Shown: piece after piece, positions 1-7,257 of the stretch | Layout: every line of letters begins with the position of its first letter | Numbering within the stretch: position 1 is the first letter of the stretch | DNA from: an uncultured Bacilli bacterium | Lineage (GTDB): Bacteria; Bacillota_I; Bacilli_A; RF39; UBA660 | DNA: 18,284 bases | Direction: 5' to 3' | NCBI GenBank assembly: GCA_944364005.1 | Contig: CALVVW010000033.1 | Span: 1 to 18,284 of the forward strand | Program-made: the position numbers and the translations under genes | The notes under the pieces: model-generated | Told to the model about the DNA's origin: nothing | The model's database searches: none | What the model saw: the letters and a program-made list of their open reading frames with translations, nothing else

Positions 1-1
1 A

Positions 2-70
2 GAAGTGTCAGAGGGAAATTTAGAGGTTGTTGATGAAGTAATGCAATTATTTAGGAGGTATTCTTCATGA
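2..70 (+). CDS. C-terminal end of a probable CsoR-type copper-sensing repressor (partial)
   Basis: An open frame enters from the left edge and ends with TGA at 68-70, overlapping the copA start as ATGA. Only 22 residues are visible, ending VDEVMQLFRRYSS. The pattern of a short acidic helix, an EV(I/V)DEVM-like stretch and a basic-aromatic tail resembles the end of CsoR/DUF156 metal-sensing repressors, which commonly sit directly upstream of copA. The overlap implies translational coupling with copA. The identification rests on a short tail plus context; another small regulator is possible. Confidence 0.45.
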   Translation, partial: EVSEGNLEVVDEVMQLFRRYSS

Positions 71-2241
71 AAAAGGTGCAATTAAAGGTAGATGGTATGA
101 CTTGTAGTGCTTGCTCTAGTGGACTTGAGAAATATTTAATGAAGCAGACAGGAATATTTTCTGCTTCTGTTAATTTGATTTTGGGAATGGTTACGATAGA
201 ATATGATGATTTATCTATTGAACAGTTACAAAAGTATATTTCGCAAGCAGGTTTTTCTAGTCCAGGGGAGTATTCTTATACTGATGATAGTAAAGTGTAT
301 AAACTTCAAAAACGTAATTTGTTTATTTTTGCTATTTTACTATTATTATTGATGTATTTTTCCATGGGTCATATGTTGTCTTTGCCGGAGATGTTTTCTC
401 CTATGGAATATCCTATTTTTTATGGTTTGGTATTATTTTTCTTTTCTTTTCTTTTTGTGATTTATGGCTTTGCTATTTTAAAAAGCGGATTGTTAAATTT
501 GATACATCGTATGCCTAATATGGATACTCTGGTACTTTTTAGTGTGTTTTTTAGCTTTTCTTATAGTATTTATAGTTTTATAGAGATTTGTTTAGGTAAT
601 ACTTTGTTTTTACATGAGTTATATTTTGAGTCTGTTGCGATGGTAATTTATTTTGTAAAGCTCGGTAGATTTATTGAGAATATTAGTAAAAATAAGACTA
701 CTAGTGCAATTCAGAATTTGGTGACGATTACTCCTAAAACGGCGGTTATGAAAAAGGGTGATAATTTCGTTTCTGTTACGCTAGATGAAATTAAAGTGGA
801 TGATATTTTAGTATGTCGTCCTCAGGAGAAGTTTGCAGTTGATGGAGAGGTTGTTGATGGAGAATCGCATGTAGATGAGGCGTTTATTACTGGCGAGAGC
901 GTACCGGTATTAAAGAAGATTGGTAGTACGGTACTTGCTGGTTCTAGGAATTATGATGGTGTAGTCGAGTATAAAGCAAAAAAGATTGGTAAGGAATCTA
1001 CTGTTTCTAGTATTGTTAGTATGGTCGTTGAATCTTTAGGAAAGAAGAATAAAATAGAGAGAATTGCTGATAAGATTAGTAGTTATTTTGTACCATTTAT
1101 TGTTTTGGTTTCTGTTATTACTTTTGTTATTAAGTTATTACTGGGATTTGGTTTTTCAGCTAGCTTTCATGCTTTTGTTACAGTATTAGTGATTGCTTGT
1201 CCTTGTGCTTTAGGTCTTGCTGTTCCATTAGTTATTAGCGTCAGTTATGGTCTTTGTGCTAAAGTAGGCGTGATTGTGAAATCGGGAGATGTATTAGAAT
1301 ATATGCGACAAGTAGATAAAGTAGTCTTTGATAAGACTGGTACACTTACGTATGGTAAGCTACAGGTATATCACGTTTTTTCTTATCTTGATAATTCTTA
1401 TTCTATTTTAAGAGTGGTAGGAAGTTTAGAAAGCTTTTCTACTCATCCGATTGCTTCTGCATTTTCTAAGAAGGATTTGCTTCCTGTTTCAGATTTTTCT
1501 GATATTCCTGGTATGGGAATTGAAGGAGTGATTGATTCTGAGCATTATTATGTTGGAAATAAAAAATTACTTAAAAAGTTAGGAATTAGTGATTTTCATG
1601 AGAAGGATTATAAGGAATTAGTCAGTGCAGGTTGTAGTATTTTATATTTAGTAAAAGAGAAGGAAGTTGTTGGATTAATTGGTGTTCGTGATACTGTTCG
1701 TCCTGATATGAAAAATGTTATTTCTCGTTTAGAGAGTTTAGGTATTACTACGGTGATGCTTACTGGAGATAATTTAGATACGGCTAGAATTGTCGCGAAG
1801 GAATTAGGAATTAGTGAGATTCATGCGGATGTTTTACCGAAAGATAAAGCATCTATTATTCAAGGCTTTGTTGCTTCTGGTAATAGAGTTGTCATGGTTG
1901 GAGATGGTGTGAATGATGCAGTTAGTTTGGTAGAAGCTACTGTAGGTATTAGTATTAGTGATGGTACTGATGTTGCAAATGATGCCAGTGATGTTATTTT
2001 GATGAATCATAATTTATCTAATTTATTAGATTTTATTGATATTAGTCGTAAGTCTAACCGTGTTATTATGGAAAATTTGTTCTGGGCATTTTTCTATAAT
2101 GTATGTATGATACCAGTTGCAGCAGGATTATTAGAACCCTTTGGTATTGTTTTAAATCCTATGCTTGCTAGTGTTTTTATGACTATTAGTAGTTTAACTG
2201 TTGTTTTTAATTCTTTAAGACTTAGATGGATGGTGGGATAA
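67..2241 (+). CDS. copA: Cu(+)-exporting P1B-type ATPase CopA
   Basis: This membrane ATPase pumps monovalent copper out of the cytoplasm. Seen in the 724-residue product: one N-terminal heavy-metal-associated domain (about residues 1-66) with the metal site GMTCSAC (C13, C16); several hydrophobic membrane segments; the actuator motif TGES at 275-278; the membrane CPC metal site at 378-380; the phosphorylation motif DKTGT at 422-426; the P1B-specific HP pair at 460-461; and the hinge motif GDGVNDA at 612-618. All catalytic motifs are intact. One HMA domain makes it shorter than two-HMA homologues such as Bacillus subtilis CopA. The start has a consensus AGGAGGT at 53-59, seven bases upstream, and overlaps the stop of the preceding repressor-like gene. 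It is followed, with overlap, by a VOC protein and then a CopZ-like chaperone, consistent with a copper-responsive operon. Confidence 0.95.
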   Translation: MKKVQLKVDGMTCSACSSGLEKYLMKQTGIFSASVNLILGMVTIEYDDLSIEQLQKYISQAGFSSPGEYSYTDDSKVYKLQKRNLFIFAILLLLLMYFSMGHMLSLPEMFSPMEYPIFYGLVLFFFSFLFVIYGFAILKSGLLNLIHRMPNMDTLVLFSVFFSFSYSIYSFIEICLGNTLFLHELYFESVAMVIYFVKLGRFIENISKNKTTSAIQNLVTITPKTAVMKKGDNFVSVTLDEIKVDDILVCRPQEKFAVDGEVVDGESHVDEAFITGESVPVLKKIGSTVLAGSRNYDGVVEYKAKKIGKESTVSSIVSMVVESLGKKNKIERIADKISSYFVPFIVLVSVITFVIKLLLGFGFSASFHAFVTVLVIACPCALGLAVPLVISVSYGLCAKVGVIVKSGDVLEYMRQVDKVVFDKTGTLTYGKLQVYHVFSYLDNSYSILRVVGSLESFSTHPIASAFSKKDLLPVSDFSDIPGMGIEGVIDSEHYYVGNKKLLKKLGISDFHEKDYKELVSAGCSILYLVKEKEVVGLIGVRDTVRPDMKNVISRLESLGITTVMLTGDNLDTARIVAKELGISEIHADVLPKDKASIIQGFVASGNRVVMVGDGVNDAVSLVEATVGISISDGTDVANDASDVILMNHNLSNLLDFIDISRKSNRVIMENLFWAFFYNVCMIPVAAGLLEPFGIVLNPMLASVFMTISSLTVVFNSLRLRWMVG

Positions 2242-2633
2242 TGGAAGTGAAGTTTAATAAATTAATACCAGAACTTAGTGTTTCTGATATTAATAAAAGT
2301 AAAGAGTTTTACTTATCTATAGGATTTTCGATTGTCTATGAGAGAGTCGAGGATAAATTTTGTTTTTTAGAGTTAGATGGTAATCAACTTATGATTGAAG
2401 AAGTAAATAATCATTGGAATACGGGAGAGTTAGAATATCCTTATGGAAGAGGAATTAACATTAGTATGGAAGTTAATGATATCGATAAGATTTACGACTT
2501 GGTTCAGAGAAATCATTATCCCTTATTTCGTGATATGCAAATAGATGAGTATCGGGTAGACGATAGGGTTTATTCTGATAAACAATTTTTAATTCAAGAT
2601 TTAGATGGATATTTATTAAGATTTACAAATTAG
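2241..2633 (+). CDS. VOC / glyoxalase-bleomycin resistance fold protein
   Basis: The product is about 130 residues in the usual VOC pattern: a start LIPELSVSDINKSKEFY, matching the beta-alpha opening of bleomycin-resistance-like proteins, and a C-terminal stretch QFLIQDLDGYLLRF, which is the typical last strand with its DPDG-like turn. Family members bind metals and catalyse isomerisation or dioxygenation, or simply sequester drugs; nothing here fixes the substrate. I chose the ATG at 2241, which forms a TAATG overlap with the copA stop; an ATG at 2226 would add five residues and overlap copA by 16 bases. It lies between copA and copZ and is probably co-transcribed with them. Whether it has a role in copper stress is inference only. 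Confidence 0.8.
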   Translation: MEVKFNKLIPELSVSDINKSKEFYLSIGFSIVYERVEDKFCFLELDGNQLMIEEVNNHWNTGELEYPYGRGINISMEVNDIDKIYDLVQRNHYPLFRDMQIDEYRVDDRVYSDKQFLIQDLDGYLLRFTN

Positions 2634-2643
2634 GAGGATTTTT

Positions 2644-2856
2644 ATGTTTAAGAAAATAAATAAAACTATTTATATAGAAGGAATGAAATGTGAAGGTTGT
2701 GTTAATCGTGTTAAAAATGTTTTATCTGTTATTCCTGGAGTAAAATCTTGTTCTGTTAGTTTAGAAGATAAGAAAGCAGATTTGGTATTAACAAAAGATA
2801 TTGATGATTCTGTGTTCCAAGAAAAAATAGAAGCGTTGGGATTTACTTTGAAATAA
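2644..2856 (+). CDS. copZ: CopZ-like copper chaperone (single HMA domain)
   Basis: This 70-residue protein is a single heavy-metal-associated domain. It has the metal-binding motif GMKCEGC near residues 13-19 and the usual ending IEALGFTLK. Such proteins carry Cu(I) in the cytoplasm and hand it to the N-terminal domain of CopA. The start is well supported by AGGAGG about six bases upstream, and it begins ten bases after the VOC gene, so it is the likely third gene of the copA operon. Replacing the usual TC.HC motif with KCEGC is normal variation. I found no clear hairpin terminator after it; the next gene has its own promoter-like sequences. Confidence 0.88.
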   Translation: MFKKINKTIYIEGMKCEGCVNRVKNVLSVIPGVKSCSVSLEDKKADLVLTKDIDDSVFQEKIEALGFTLK

Positions 2857-2861
2857 TTTTT

Positions 2862-2891
2862 TTGTATTATAATTATTACAATTTGTTATAG
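2862..2891 (+). promoter_or_regulatory. Possible promoter of the first paralogue
   Basis: Upstream of the gene at 2906 there is TTGTAT (2862-2867) and TTATAG (2886-2891) with an 18-base spacer. A TATAAT also occurs at 2868-2873. The layout resembles the clearer promoter before the second paralogue. The assignment between the two possible -10 boxes is uncertain. Confidence 0.35.
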
Positions 2892-2905
2892 AGGGAGATT
2901 TTGCT

Positions 2906-3613
2906 ATGGATATGATTAAAAATTTGAAGGTCACTCCTACTTCACAGATTTTACTTGCTGATTACCGAGGAGATATTTCTTTAAAAGATAAGGATGTTTC
3001 TCGTGCTTTTATGAGAAGATTAGAAAAAAAGTATAAACTGAGAGCTGATACTATTGATAAAATTATTCAGCAAGATTATGAAGTGTTTTCTAAAAGAGGA
3101 GATAATGTTCGTGATTATGCTTTTTGTCAAGATACTAATGTATATGATAGATTAGATATTGTATACGATTATATTCAACCACAAGAGCATGAACAATGGT
3201 TTTTGGTTACAAAGAGATTTTTAAATTTTACTTTTAGTGAACTTGCTGTTTCCATTGGAATATTTTGTAATTTGGAAACTTTTCACAATACTAAATATTC
3301 TAAATTACAAAAAATGAATACTGATTATCAAACTTTAAGTAATGAGGAAAATATCAGAGATTATTATCGATTCTTGAAATTAGCAGCTCGTTGTCGATTA
3401 CTTCAGAAAATAGATCATAATTCTTCTGTTGTTAGGCCTTCTTTTAAGGATGTTACTAGAGCTGCTACGGTTGTTTTATATGAAAATCCTTGTTCTGTGT
3501 TGAGTCAAGAGTGGAATACTTTTAAGCAAGATAGTGATTCTTATGATAAAGAAATGCAATTAATAAAAAAACATCCTAATATGGAGCAAATTTATAAAAA
3601 TAAAAGACTTTAA
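2906..3613 (+). CDS. Unrecognised protein, paralogue 1 of a tandem three-gene family
   Basis: I do not recognise this 235-residue family. It looks soluble, with no signal peptide or membrane segment. Landmarks shared with the next two genes are PTS at 11-13, KRGxNxxDYxF around 63-73, FTFSELA at 108-114 and a C-terminal (I)xKxxPN element near the end. The region between about 120 and 200 is poorly conserved. The start ATG has a GAGGG ribosome site at 2891-2895; a second in-frame ATG two codons on is possible. It appears to be monocistronic, because an intrinsic terminator overlaps its stop codon and a strong promoter follows. No function can be assigned from sequence. Confidence 0.75.
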   Translation: MDMIKNLKVTPTSQILLADYRGDISLKDKDVSRAFMRRLEKKYKLRADTIDKIIQQDYEVFSKRGDNVRDYAFCQDTNVYDRLDIVYDYIQPQEHEQWFLVTKRFLNFTFSELAVSIGIFCNLETFHNTKYSKLQKMNTDYQTLSNEENIRDYYRFLKLAARCRLLQKIDHNSSVVRPSFKDVTRAATVVLYENPCSVLSQEWNTFKQDSDSYDKEMQLIKKHPNMEQIYKNKRL

Positions 3614-3625
3614 TGAGTCTTTTTT
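3602..3625 (+). terminator. Intrinsic terminator overlapping the stop of paralogue 1
   Basis: AAAAGACT (3602-3609) and AGTCTTTT (3616-3623) form a perfect 8-bp stem around a 6-base loop that contains the TAA stop. The 3' arm runs into a T6 tract (3620-3625). Confidence 0.75.
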
Positions 3626-3642
3626 AATGAAAATTTCGTTTG

Positions 3643-3671
3643 TTTACATAATTTTATATTTGTGTTATGAT
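3643..3671 (+). promoter_or_regulatory. Sigma-A-type promoter with extended -10 before paralogue 2
   Basis: TTTACA (3643-3648) is followed by exactly 17 bases and then TATGAT (3666-3671), with an upstream TGT giving an extended -10. It lies 30 bases before the ATG at 3701 and directly after the terminator of paralogue 1, so it should drive the unit of paralogue 2, paralogue 3, Nudix and WYL. Confidence 0.7.
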
Positions 3672-3700
3672 TGATTTACGTTTTATTCAGGAGGATAATT

Positions 3701-4429
3701 ATGAGTCAATTAGTTAAAAACTTAAAAATGATGCCTACTTCTGAAATTTTATTTTCAGTGTATAAGGATGATATGTTTTTAGAGGATAGTAGAGCATCTA
3801 AAATTTTAAAGGATAGATTAGAAAAGAAATATAAACTAAGTCCTTTTCGTTCTATGGAAATTATTAAAGGTGATAAAAAAGTATTTAAGAGAAGAGGAGA
3901 GAGAGAAGAAGATTATGCTTTTATGCCAGGTCATACTTTAAGTGATACTTTAAATATTGTTTATAAAAATCTTTTACCTATTGATTATGGCTTTGATATT
4001 TACAAACGTTTTTCTCATTTAGCTTTTAGCGAGTTAGCAATGTTACCTGTTATTTTTGATAAATTAGAACATCAGTATCAGATGAGATTAGAATTAGCAC
4101 AGAATAGTGTAGGTGTTTCTCGTGAAGATTGTTCTTTAGAGGTGCAAATGGTAGATTATTTTCGCTTTTTAAAAGAGACTTCTTGTGAATATCTTCTTTT
4201 GCAAGCAGACTACGGACTTGGTGTTTTGCAACCTTCTAAACAAGCTGTTTCTAAAGTAATGAAAGTTTGTAATTATGAGTATGGAAAGATAGCAAGTGGA
4301 GATTGTTTACTTGCTGATGATTTAAAGGAGGTTGCTTTTAATCCAAATTCTGCAGTTATTGATTGTAGATTAATTAAGAAATATCCTAATTCAGAACGTA
4401 TTTTTATGAGAAGAAATGGAGGACAGTAG
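3701..4429 (+). CDS. Unrecognised protein, paralogue 2 of the tandem family
   Basis: This 242-residue protein aligns with its neighbours. It starts MSQLVKNLKMMPTSEIL (compare MDMIKNLKVTPTSQIL in paralogue 1), shares the LEKKYKL stretch with paralogue 1, and keeps RRGxxxxDYAF, FSELA and the closing LIKKYPNSERIF. I chose the ATG at 3701 because AGGAGG lies eight bases upstream and the resulting N-terminus matches the paralogues; an upstream in-frame start at 3671 would overlap the -10 box. It shows no membrane segment, signal peptide or known catalytic motif. It ends one base before the next paralogue starts, so the two are translationally coupled. Function unknown. Confidence 0.75.
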   Translation: MSQLVKNLKMMPTSEILFSVYKDDMFLEDSRASKILKDRLEKKYKLSPFRSMEIIKGDKKVFKRRGEREEDYAFMPGHTLSDTLNIVYKNLLPIDYGFDIYKRFSHLAFSELAMLPVIFDKLEHQYQMRLELAQNSVGVSREDCSLEVQMVDYFRFLKETSCEYLLLQADYGLGVLQPSKQAVSKVMKVCNYEYGKIASGDCLLADDLKEVAFNPNSAVIDCRLIKKYPNSERIFMRRNGGQ

Positions 4430-4430
4430 T

Positions 4431-5150
4431 ATGAGTTTTTGGAATGTTAAAAACTTAAGTTTAAAAACTGTTCCTACTTCTAAACTTCTTTTTTATGCTA
4501 TTTATCGTGAGCAAAGTAGATTTCCCAAAGAGGATATTGATAAAGAAATAGATAGACGAATCTATAAAAAAGGTTTTGATAGTATTGTTGAGAGAGATTT
4601 TGATATTATTCAATCTAGAGGTAGTAATTTAGATGATTATACTTTTGATTTTAGTCGAGGATTAGTAGGGACTACAGAGAGTATTTATAGTCATATAAAG
4701 CCTTATCATGAAGATATTTATGAGCAACTGAATGGTTTTACTTTTAGTGAGCTTGCTTTAGCAGGCCTTTCTTTTTCTTCTTTTTCTTCTTTATATAAAG
4801 CCCGTGATAAAGTAGTAAAACAAGAGTTAAGAGAAGGTCTGTCTAGAATTCATTCTAAAGCCAAGATTTCTGATTTTAGAAAAGATAATGTGGATAGAGT
4901 TGTTGCCCTTAGTAAATTACAAGAAGAAAATCATGATATGATGATTTATTTTGATTCTATTTCTTTATCTTTTGCTAATGTCGTTTGTCCTTCTTTTCTT
5001 TTAGATTATATTGGTGAGTTGATGATTTTTGATAAATTAGATAATCCTATTTCTTCTTATGTAGAAGAATATAAAAATCTTAATAATGATGTTTATTATA
5101 GGGATTTAAGTATTGCGAAAAGGTATCCTAAAATATATGTGAAGAAGTAG
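4431..5150 (+). CDS. Unrecognised protein, paralogue 3 of the tandem family
   Basis: This protein of about 239 residues is the most divergent of the three. It still shows VPTSKLLF near the N-terminus, SRGSNLDDYTF, FTFSELALAG and a C-terminal IAKRYPKIYV that corresponds to the LIKKHPN / LIKKYPN ends of its relatives. The ATG at 4431 follows the stop of paralogue 2 by one base and uses the GGAGG inside that gene's last codons. A Nudix hydrolase starts 14 bases after its stop, so this unknown family is in the same transcript as nucleotide-related genes. No function can be assigned. Confidence 0.75.
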   Translation: MSFWNVKNLSLKTVPTSKLLFYAIYREQSRFPKEDIDKEIDRRIYKKGFDSIVERDFDIIQSRGSNLDDYTFDFSRGLVGTTESIYSHIKPYHEDIYEQLNGFTFSELALAGLSFSSFSSLYKARDKVVKQELREGLSRIHSKAKISDFRKDNVDRVVALSKLQEENHDMMIYFDSISLSFANVVCPSFLLDYIGELMIFDKLDNPISSYVEEYKNLNNDVYYRDLSIAKRYPKIYVKK

Positions 5151-5164
5151 TTTTTGGAGGTAGT

Positions 5165-5626
5165 ATGGGATATATTCAATATTTAAGACAGTATGTAGGA
5201 CATAGTCCAATTTTAACAGCAGGTACAGGTTTATTAGTTTTTAATGAAAAGAATGAAGTGTTGATGGAACTTCGTACAGATTTTAATTCTTGGGGATTTC
5301 CTGGTGGTGCAATGGAACTTGGTGAGAGTTTTGAAGAGACTGCTTCAAGAGAACTTGAGGAAGAGACAGGGCTTGTTATTGATGATATGAAGTTACTTGA
5401 AGTATTATCTGGTAAAGATACTTATCGGGAATATCCTAACGGGGATAAGTTATATGATATTACGGCCGTTTTTGAAGTTCGTAAGTATCATGGAACATTA
5501 AAAATTGGTGATGATGAGTCTAGAGAATTACGATGGTTTTCTTTAAAAGAGATGCCTAATAATTTGTCTCCTATGACTGAGAAGTATTGGAGTAAGATTC
5601 AAAAATATTATCAAGAGTATTTATAG
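5165..5626 (+). CDS. Nudix hydrolase (MutT-like)
   Basis: Nudix enzymes hydrolyse nucleoside diphosphates linked to another group, releasing NMP or an X-phosphate; some remove oxidised nucleotides. The 153-residue product contains a complete Nudix box, G-x5-E-x7-REL-x-EE-x-GL, in GAMELGESFEETASREL followed by EEETGL around residues 47-70. All metal-binding glutamates are present. The N-terminal leader of about 15 residues (YIQYLRQYVGHSPIL) is typical of a common Bacillota Nudix subgroup. Substrate is not predictable. A GGAGGT site lies just upstream of the ATG. It is 14 bases after paralogue 3 and 22 bases before the WYL gene, so probably co-transcribed with both. Confidence 0.9.
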   Translation: MGYIQYLRQYVGHSPILTAGTGLLVFNEKNEVLMELRTDFNSWGFPGGAMELGESFEETASRELEEETGLVIDDMKLLEVLSGKDTYREYPNGDKLYDITAVFEVRKYHGTLKIGDDESRELRWFSLKEMPNNLSPMTEKYWSKIQKYYQEYL

Positions 5627-5648
5627 TTTTATTTGGGAAAGTGATAGA

Positions 5649-6122
5649 ATGTCTAAAGTTAGTAATGTTTTAGAAATGTTAGAATTACTCAGTAGTGGTC
5701 GTAAGTATCAGATAGCAGAACTTGCTGAAAAGTTAGAAGTTAGTCCTAGAATGATTCGTGTTTATAAGGATGAATGTGAAAAAGCAGGTATTTATATCGA
5801 TACAGTGAAAGGACCTTATGGAGGATATGTTTTAAGACAGGATGTTTGTGTTCCTAAGCGATTTATTACACCTTCTTCAATTGATGTTAATGATAAGACT
5901 ATTTATAATTTGATTAATAGGGCAATTAAGAATAAAACTAAATGTTTATTAGAGTATTATTCTAAAGATAGAAAAAATATTTCTAAAAGAGTGATTCATC
6001 CTTATGAGTTGATCTTATTTGGAAATGAATGGGGCGTTGCAGCTTATTGTGAGTTAAAGAATGAAATTAGACATTTTTATCTTAAGCGTATTAAAAGTAT
6101 TGAATTATTAGAAAAAAATTAA
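5649..6122 (+). CDS. Short HTH-WYL transcriptional regulator
   Basis: The 157-residue protein has an N-terminal winged helix-turn-helix of the HTH_11/DeoR-like type (about residues 1-60, including AELAEKLEVSPRMIR and a GPYGGY wing). A compact WYL domain follows at about 88-155: LLEYYSK, the HPYEL strand, EWGVAAY in place of the usual gWYLvay, and a closing HFYLKRI. WYL domains sense ligands, often nucleic acid-derived, and many WYL regulators (for example BrxR and CapW) control defence or repair genes. It lacks the C-terminal extension seen in many larger members. It ends 15 bases before a perfect inverted repeat around a promoter for the SIS gene, which makes that promoter its natural target. 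The ribosome site (GGGAAAGTGAT) is weak. Confidence 0.82.
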   Translation: MSKVSNVLEMLELLSSGRKYQIAELAEKLEVSPRMIRVYKDECEKAGIYIDTVKGPYGGYVLRQDVCVPKRFITPSSIDVNDKTIYNLINRAIKNKTKCLLEYYSKDRKNISKRVIHPYELILFGNEWGVAAYCELKNEIRHFYLKRIKSIELLEKN

Positions 6123-6137
6123 ACTGACATATATATT

Positions 6138-6175
6138 ACCTCTTCTTTTGGTATATTGATATTGAAAGAAGAGGT
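6138..6175. promoter_or_regulatory. Perfect 11-bp inverted repeat: candidate operator or SD-sequestering hairpin
   Basis: ACCTCTTCTTT (6138-6148) and its exact reverse complement AAAGAAGAGGT (6165-6175) are separated by 16 bases. The right arm contains the GAAGAGG ribosome site of the SIS gene, and the space between the arms contains an extended -10 box. It could bind the WYL protein as an operator. In transcripts reading through from upstream it could also hide the ribosome site. A terminator is possible because of the T5 after it, but the loop is large. Confidence 0.55.
6149..6157 (+). promoter_or_regulatory. Extended -10 promoter of the SIS-Ham1 pair
   Basis: TGGTATATT (6149-6157) matches TGn plus a -10 box with one mismatch and lies wholly in the loop of the inverted repeat. 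A CTGACA at 6124-6129 is a poor -35 candidate because its spacing is too long (22 bases). The expected transcript start, about seven bases downstream, falls at the first base of the right repeat arm. Confidence 0.45.
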
Positions 6176-6182
6176 TTTTATT

Positions 6183-7256
6183 ATGCTAAAACATGTTTAT
6201 ACAGAGCCAGCGGAAGTTAATTTTTCTAAGTTAGAAGAAAGGTTATTACAAGTTAATGATGAAATAACACGGACGAATTTTCAGTTTAGTAGACGACTTC
6301 CTAGTTTGTTAAGAAAGATGCCAACATTAATTATGGCAACTGGTGGTTCTGTTACTTCTGCTAAGTATTTAAAAATGTTTTTAGAAAGTAAGGGGATATT
6401 GTGTGAAGTAATTGAGCCTAGGGATTATTTTTATAAACAAAATATTTCTTCTTATCAGAGATTAATAGTTTTGTCTAATAGTGGTAAATCCAACGGAATG
6501 TTAGATGCTTTAAGAATATTTCCAGGGAAAGCTACTTTAATTACTAGTGAATATGTTATGCAAGATGAAGATTATAGCTGGGAAGGGGATAGGAAAGTTT
6601 CTCTTTTTGATACTATTTATTGGAGTAATGGTTTTTATCTTGATAATAAAGAAAAGAGTTTTATCTCGATTATTCCTACGCTTGGACCTAATTTGATGTT
6701 TTTAGAGTTAGAATATTTATTAGAAAAGAAAAAGGATGAATTAACGAAGGAAGATTATATAATAATTAATAATAAATTAAAAGAAATTATATCGAAAAGT
6801 AGAGAAAGAGTAGGACGACTTGATTTTGATTTTAAAGATACAAACTTAATTCAGGTTTCTAGTGGTTATGATACAAAAGTTTCTTCTTGTATTTTGGAGT
6901 CTAATATGATTGAGACTGGAACAACGAGTGTTTGTGTTCATGATAAGGGTTCTTATTGTCATGGAAGAAGTAATTTATTATTTCAAAATCCTGATAGTCC
7001 TATGATATATTTAACTCATCAAATGAAGTCTTTTGATTATGAACTACTTCATTTATTTATGAAGGAATATCCTAATATATTTTTATTTCATACTTTAGAC
7101 GAAGAACAAAATGTTTTTTGGAAAGAATTTTATTTGTCTTTACAAATGTATTATTTATCTAAAAAAATTGCTACTGATAAAGGGATTGATCTTACTATGC
7201 CTGAATATAATCCTGAAATGGTAAAAAAATTATATAAGTATAAAGGAGAAATGTGA
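6183..7256 (+). CDS. Double-SIS (sugar isomerase fold) domain protein
   Basis: SIS domains bind phosphosugars in isomerases, deglycases and regulators. In this 357-residue product the first SIS fold is visible at about 45-150: LIMATGGSVTSAKYL (ATGGSVTSA at 52-60) is the phosphate-binding first strand and loop, and LSNSGKSNG (98-105) is the characteristic serine-rich second loop. A second SIS-like half follows, with LIQVSSGYD..., SYCHGRSN (the HG-type loop seen in GlmS/FrlB-like proteins) and a C-terminal MPEYNPEMVKKLY. The arrangement resembles double-SIS fructosamine deglycase or GlmS isomerase-domain proteins, but the substrate is unknown. I chose the ATG at 6183, eight bases after GAAGAGG; the longer TTG start at 6156 would lie inside the promoter. 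It is one base from the Ham1-like gene, indicating tight coupling. Confidence 0.75.
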   Translation: MLKHVYTEPAEVNFSKLEERLLQVNDEITRTNFQFSRRLPSLLRKMPTLIMATGGSVTSAKYLKMFLESKGILCEVIEPRDYFYKQNISSYQRLIVLSNSGKSNGMLDALRIFPGKATLITSEYVMQDEDYSWEGDRKVSLFDTIYWSNGFYLDNKEKSFISIIPTLGPNLMFLELEYLLEKKKDELTKEDYIIINNKLKEIISKSRERVGRLDFDFKDTNLIQVSSGYDTKVSSCILESNMIETGTTSVCVHDKGSYCHGRSNLLFQNPDSPMIYLTHQMKSFDYELLHLFMKEYPNIFLFHTLDEEQNVFWKEFYLSLQMYYLSKKIATDKGIDLTMPEYNPEMVKKLYKYKGEM

Positions 7257-7257
7257 T

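Noticed and set aside
2906..5150. The three paralogues as a toxin-antitoxin or phage-derived array
   Set aside because: They are similar in size, have no antitoxin-like partner, no HTH or nuclease motif, and no phage or integrase gene is nearby.
6138..6180. The inverted repeat as a simple intrinsic terminator of the WYL gene
   Set aside because: The 16-base loop is large, an extended -10 box lies in the loop and the right arm carries the ribosome site of the next gene. Operator or SD-hairpin explains more, though partial termination is not excluded.
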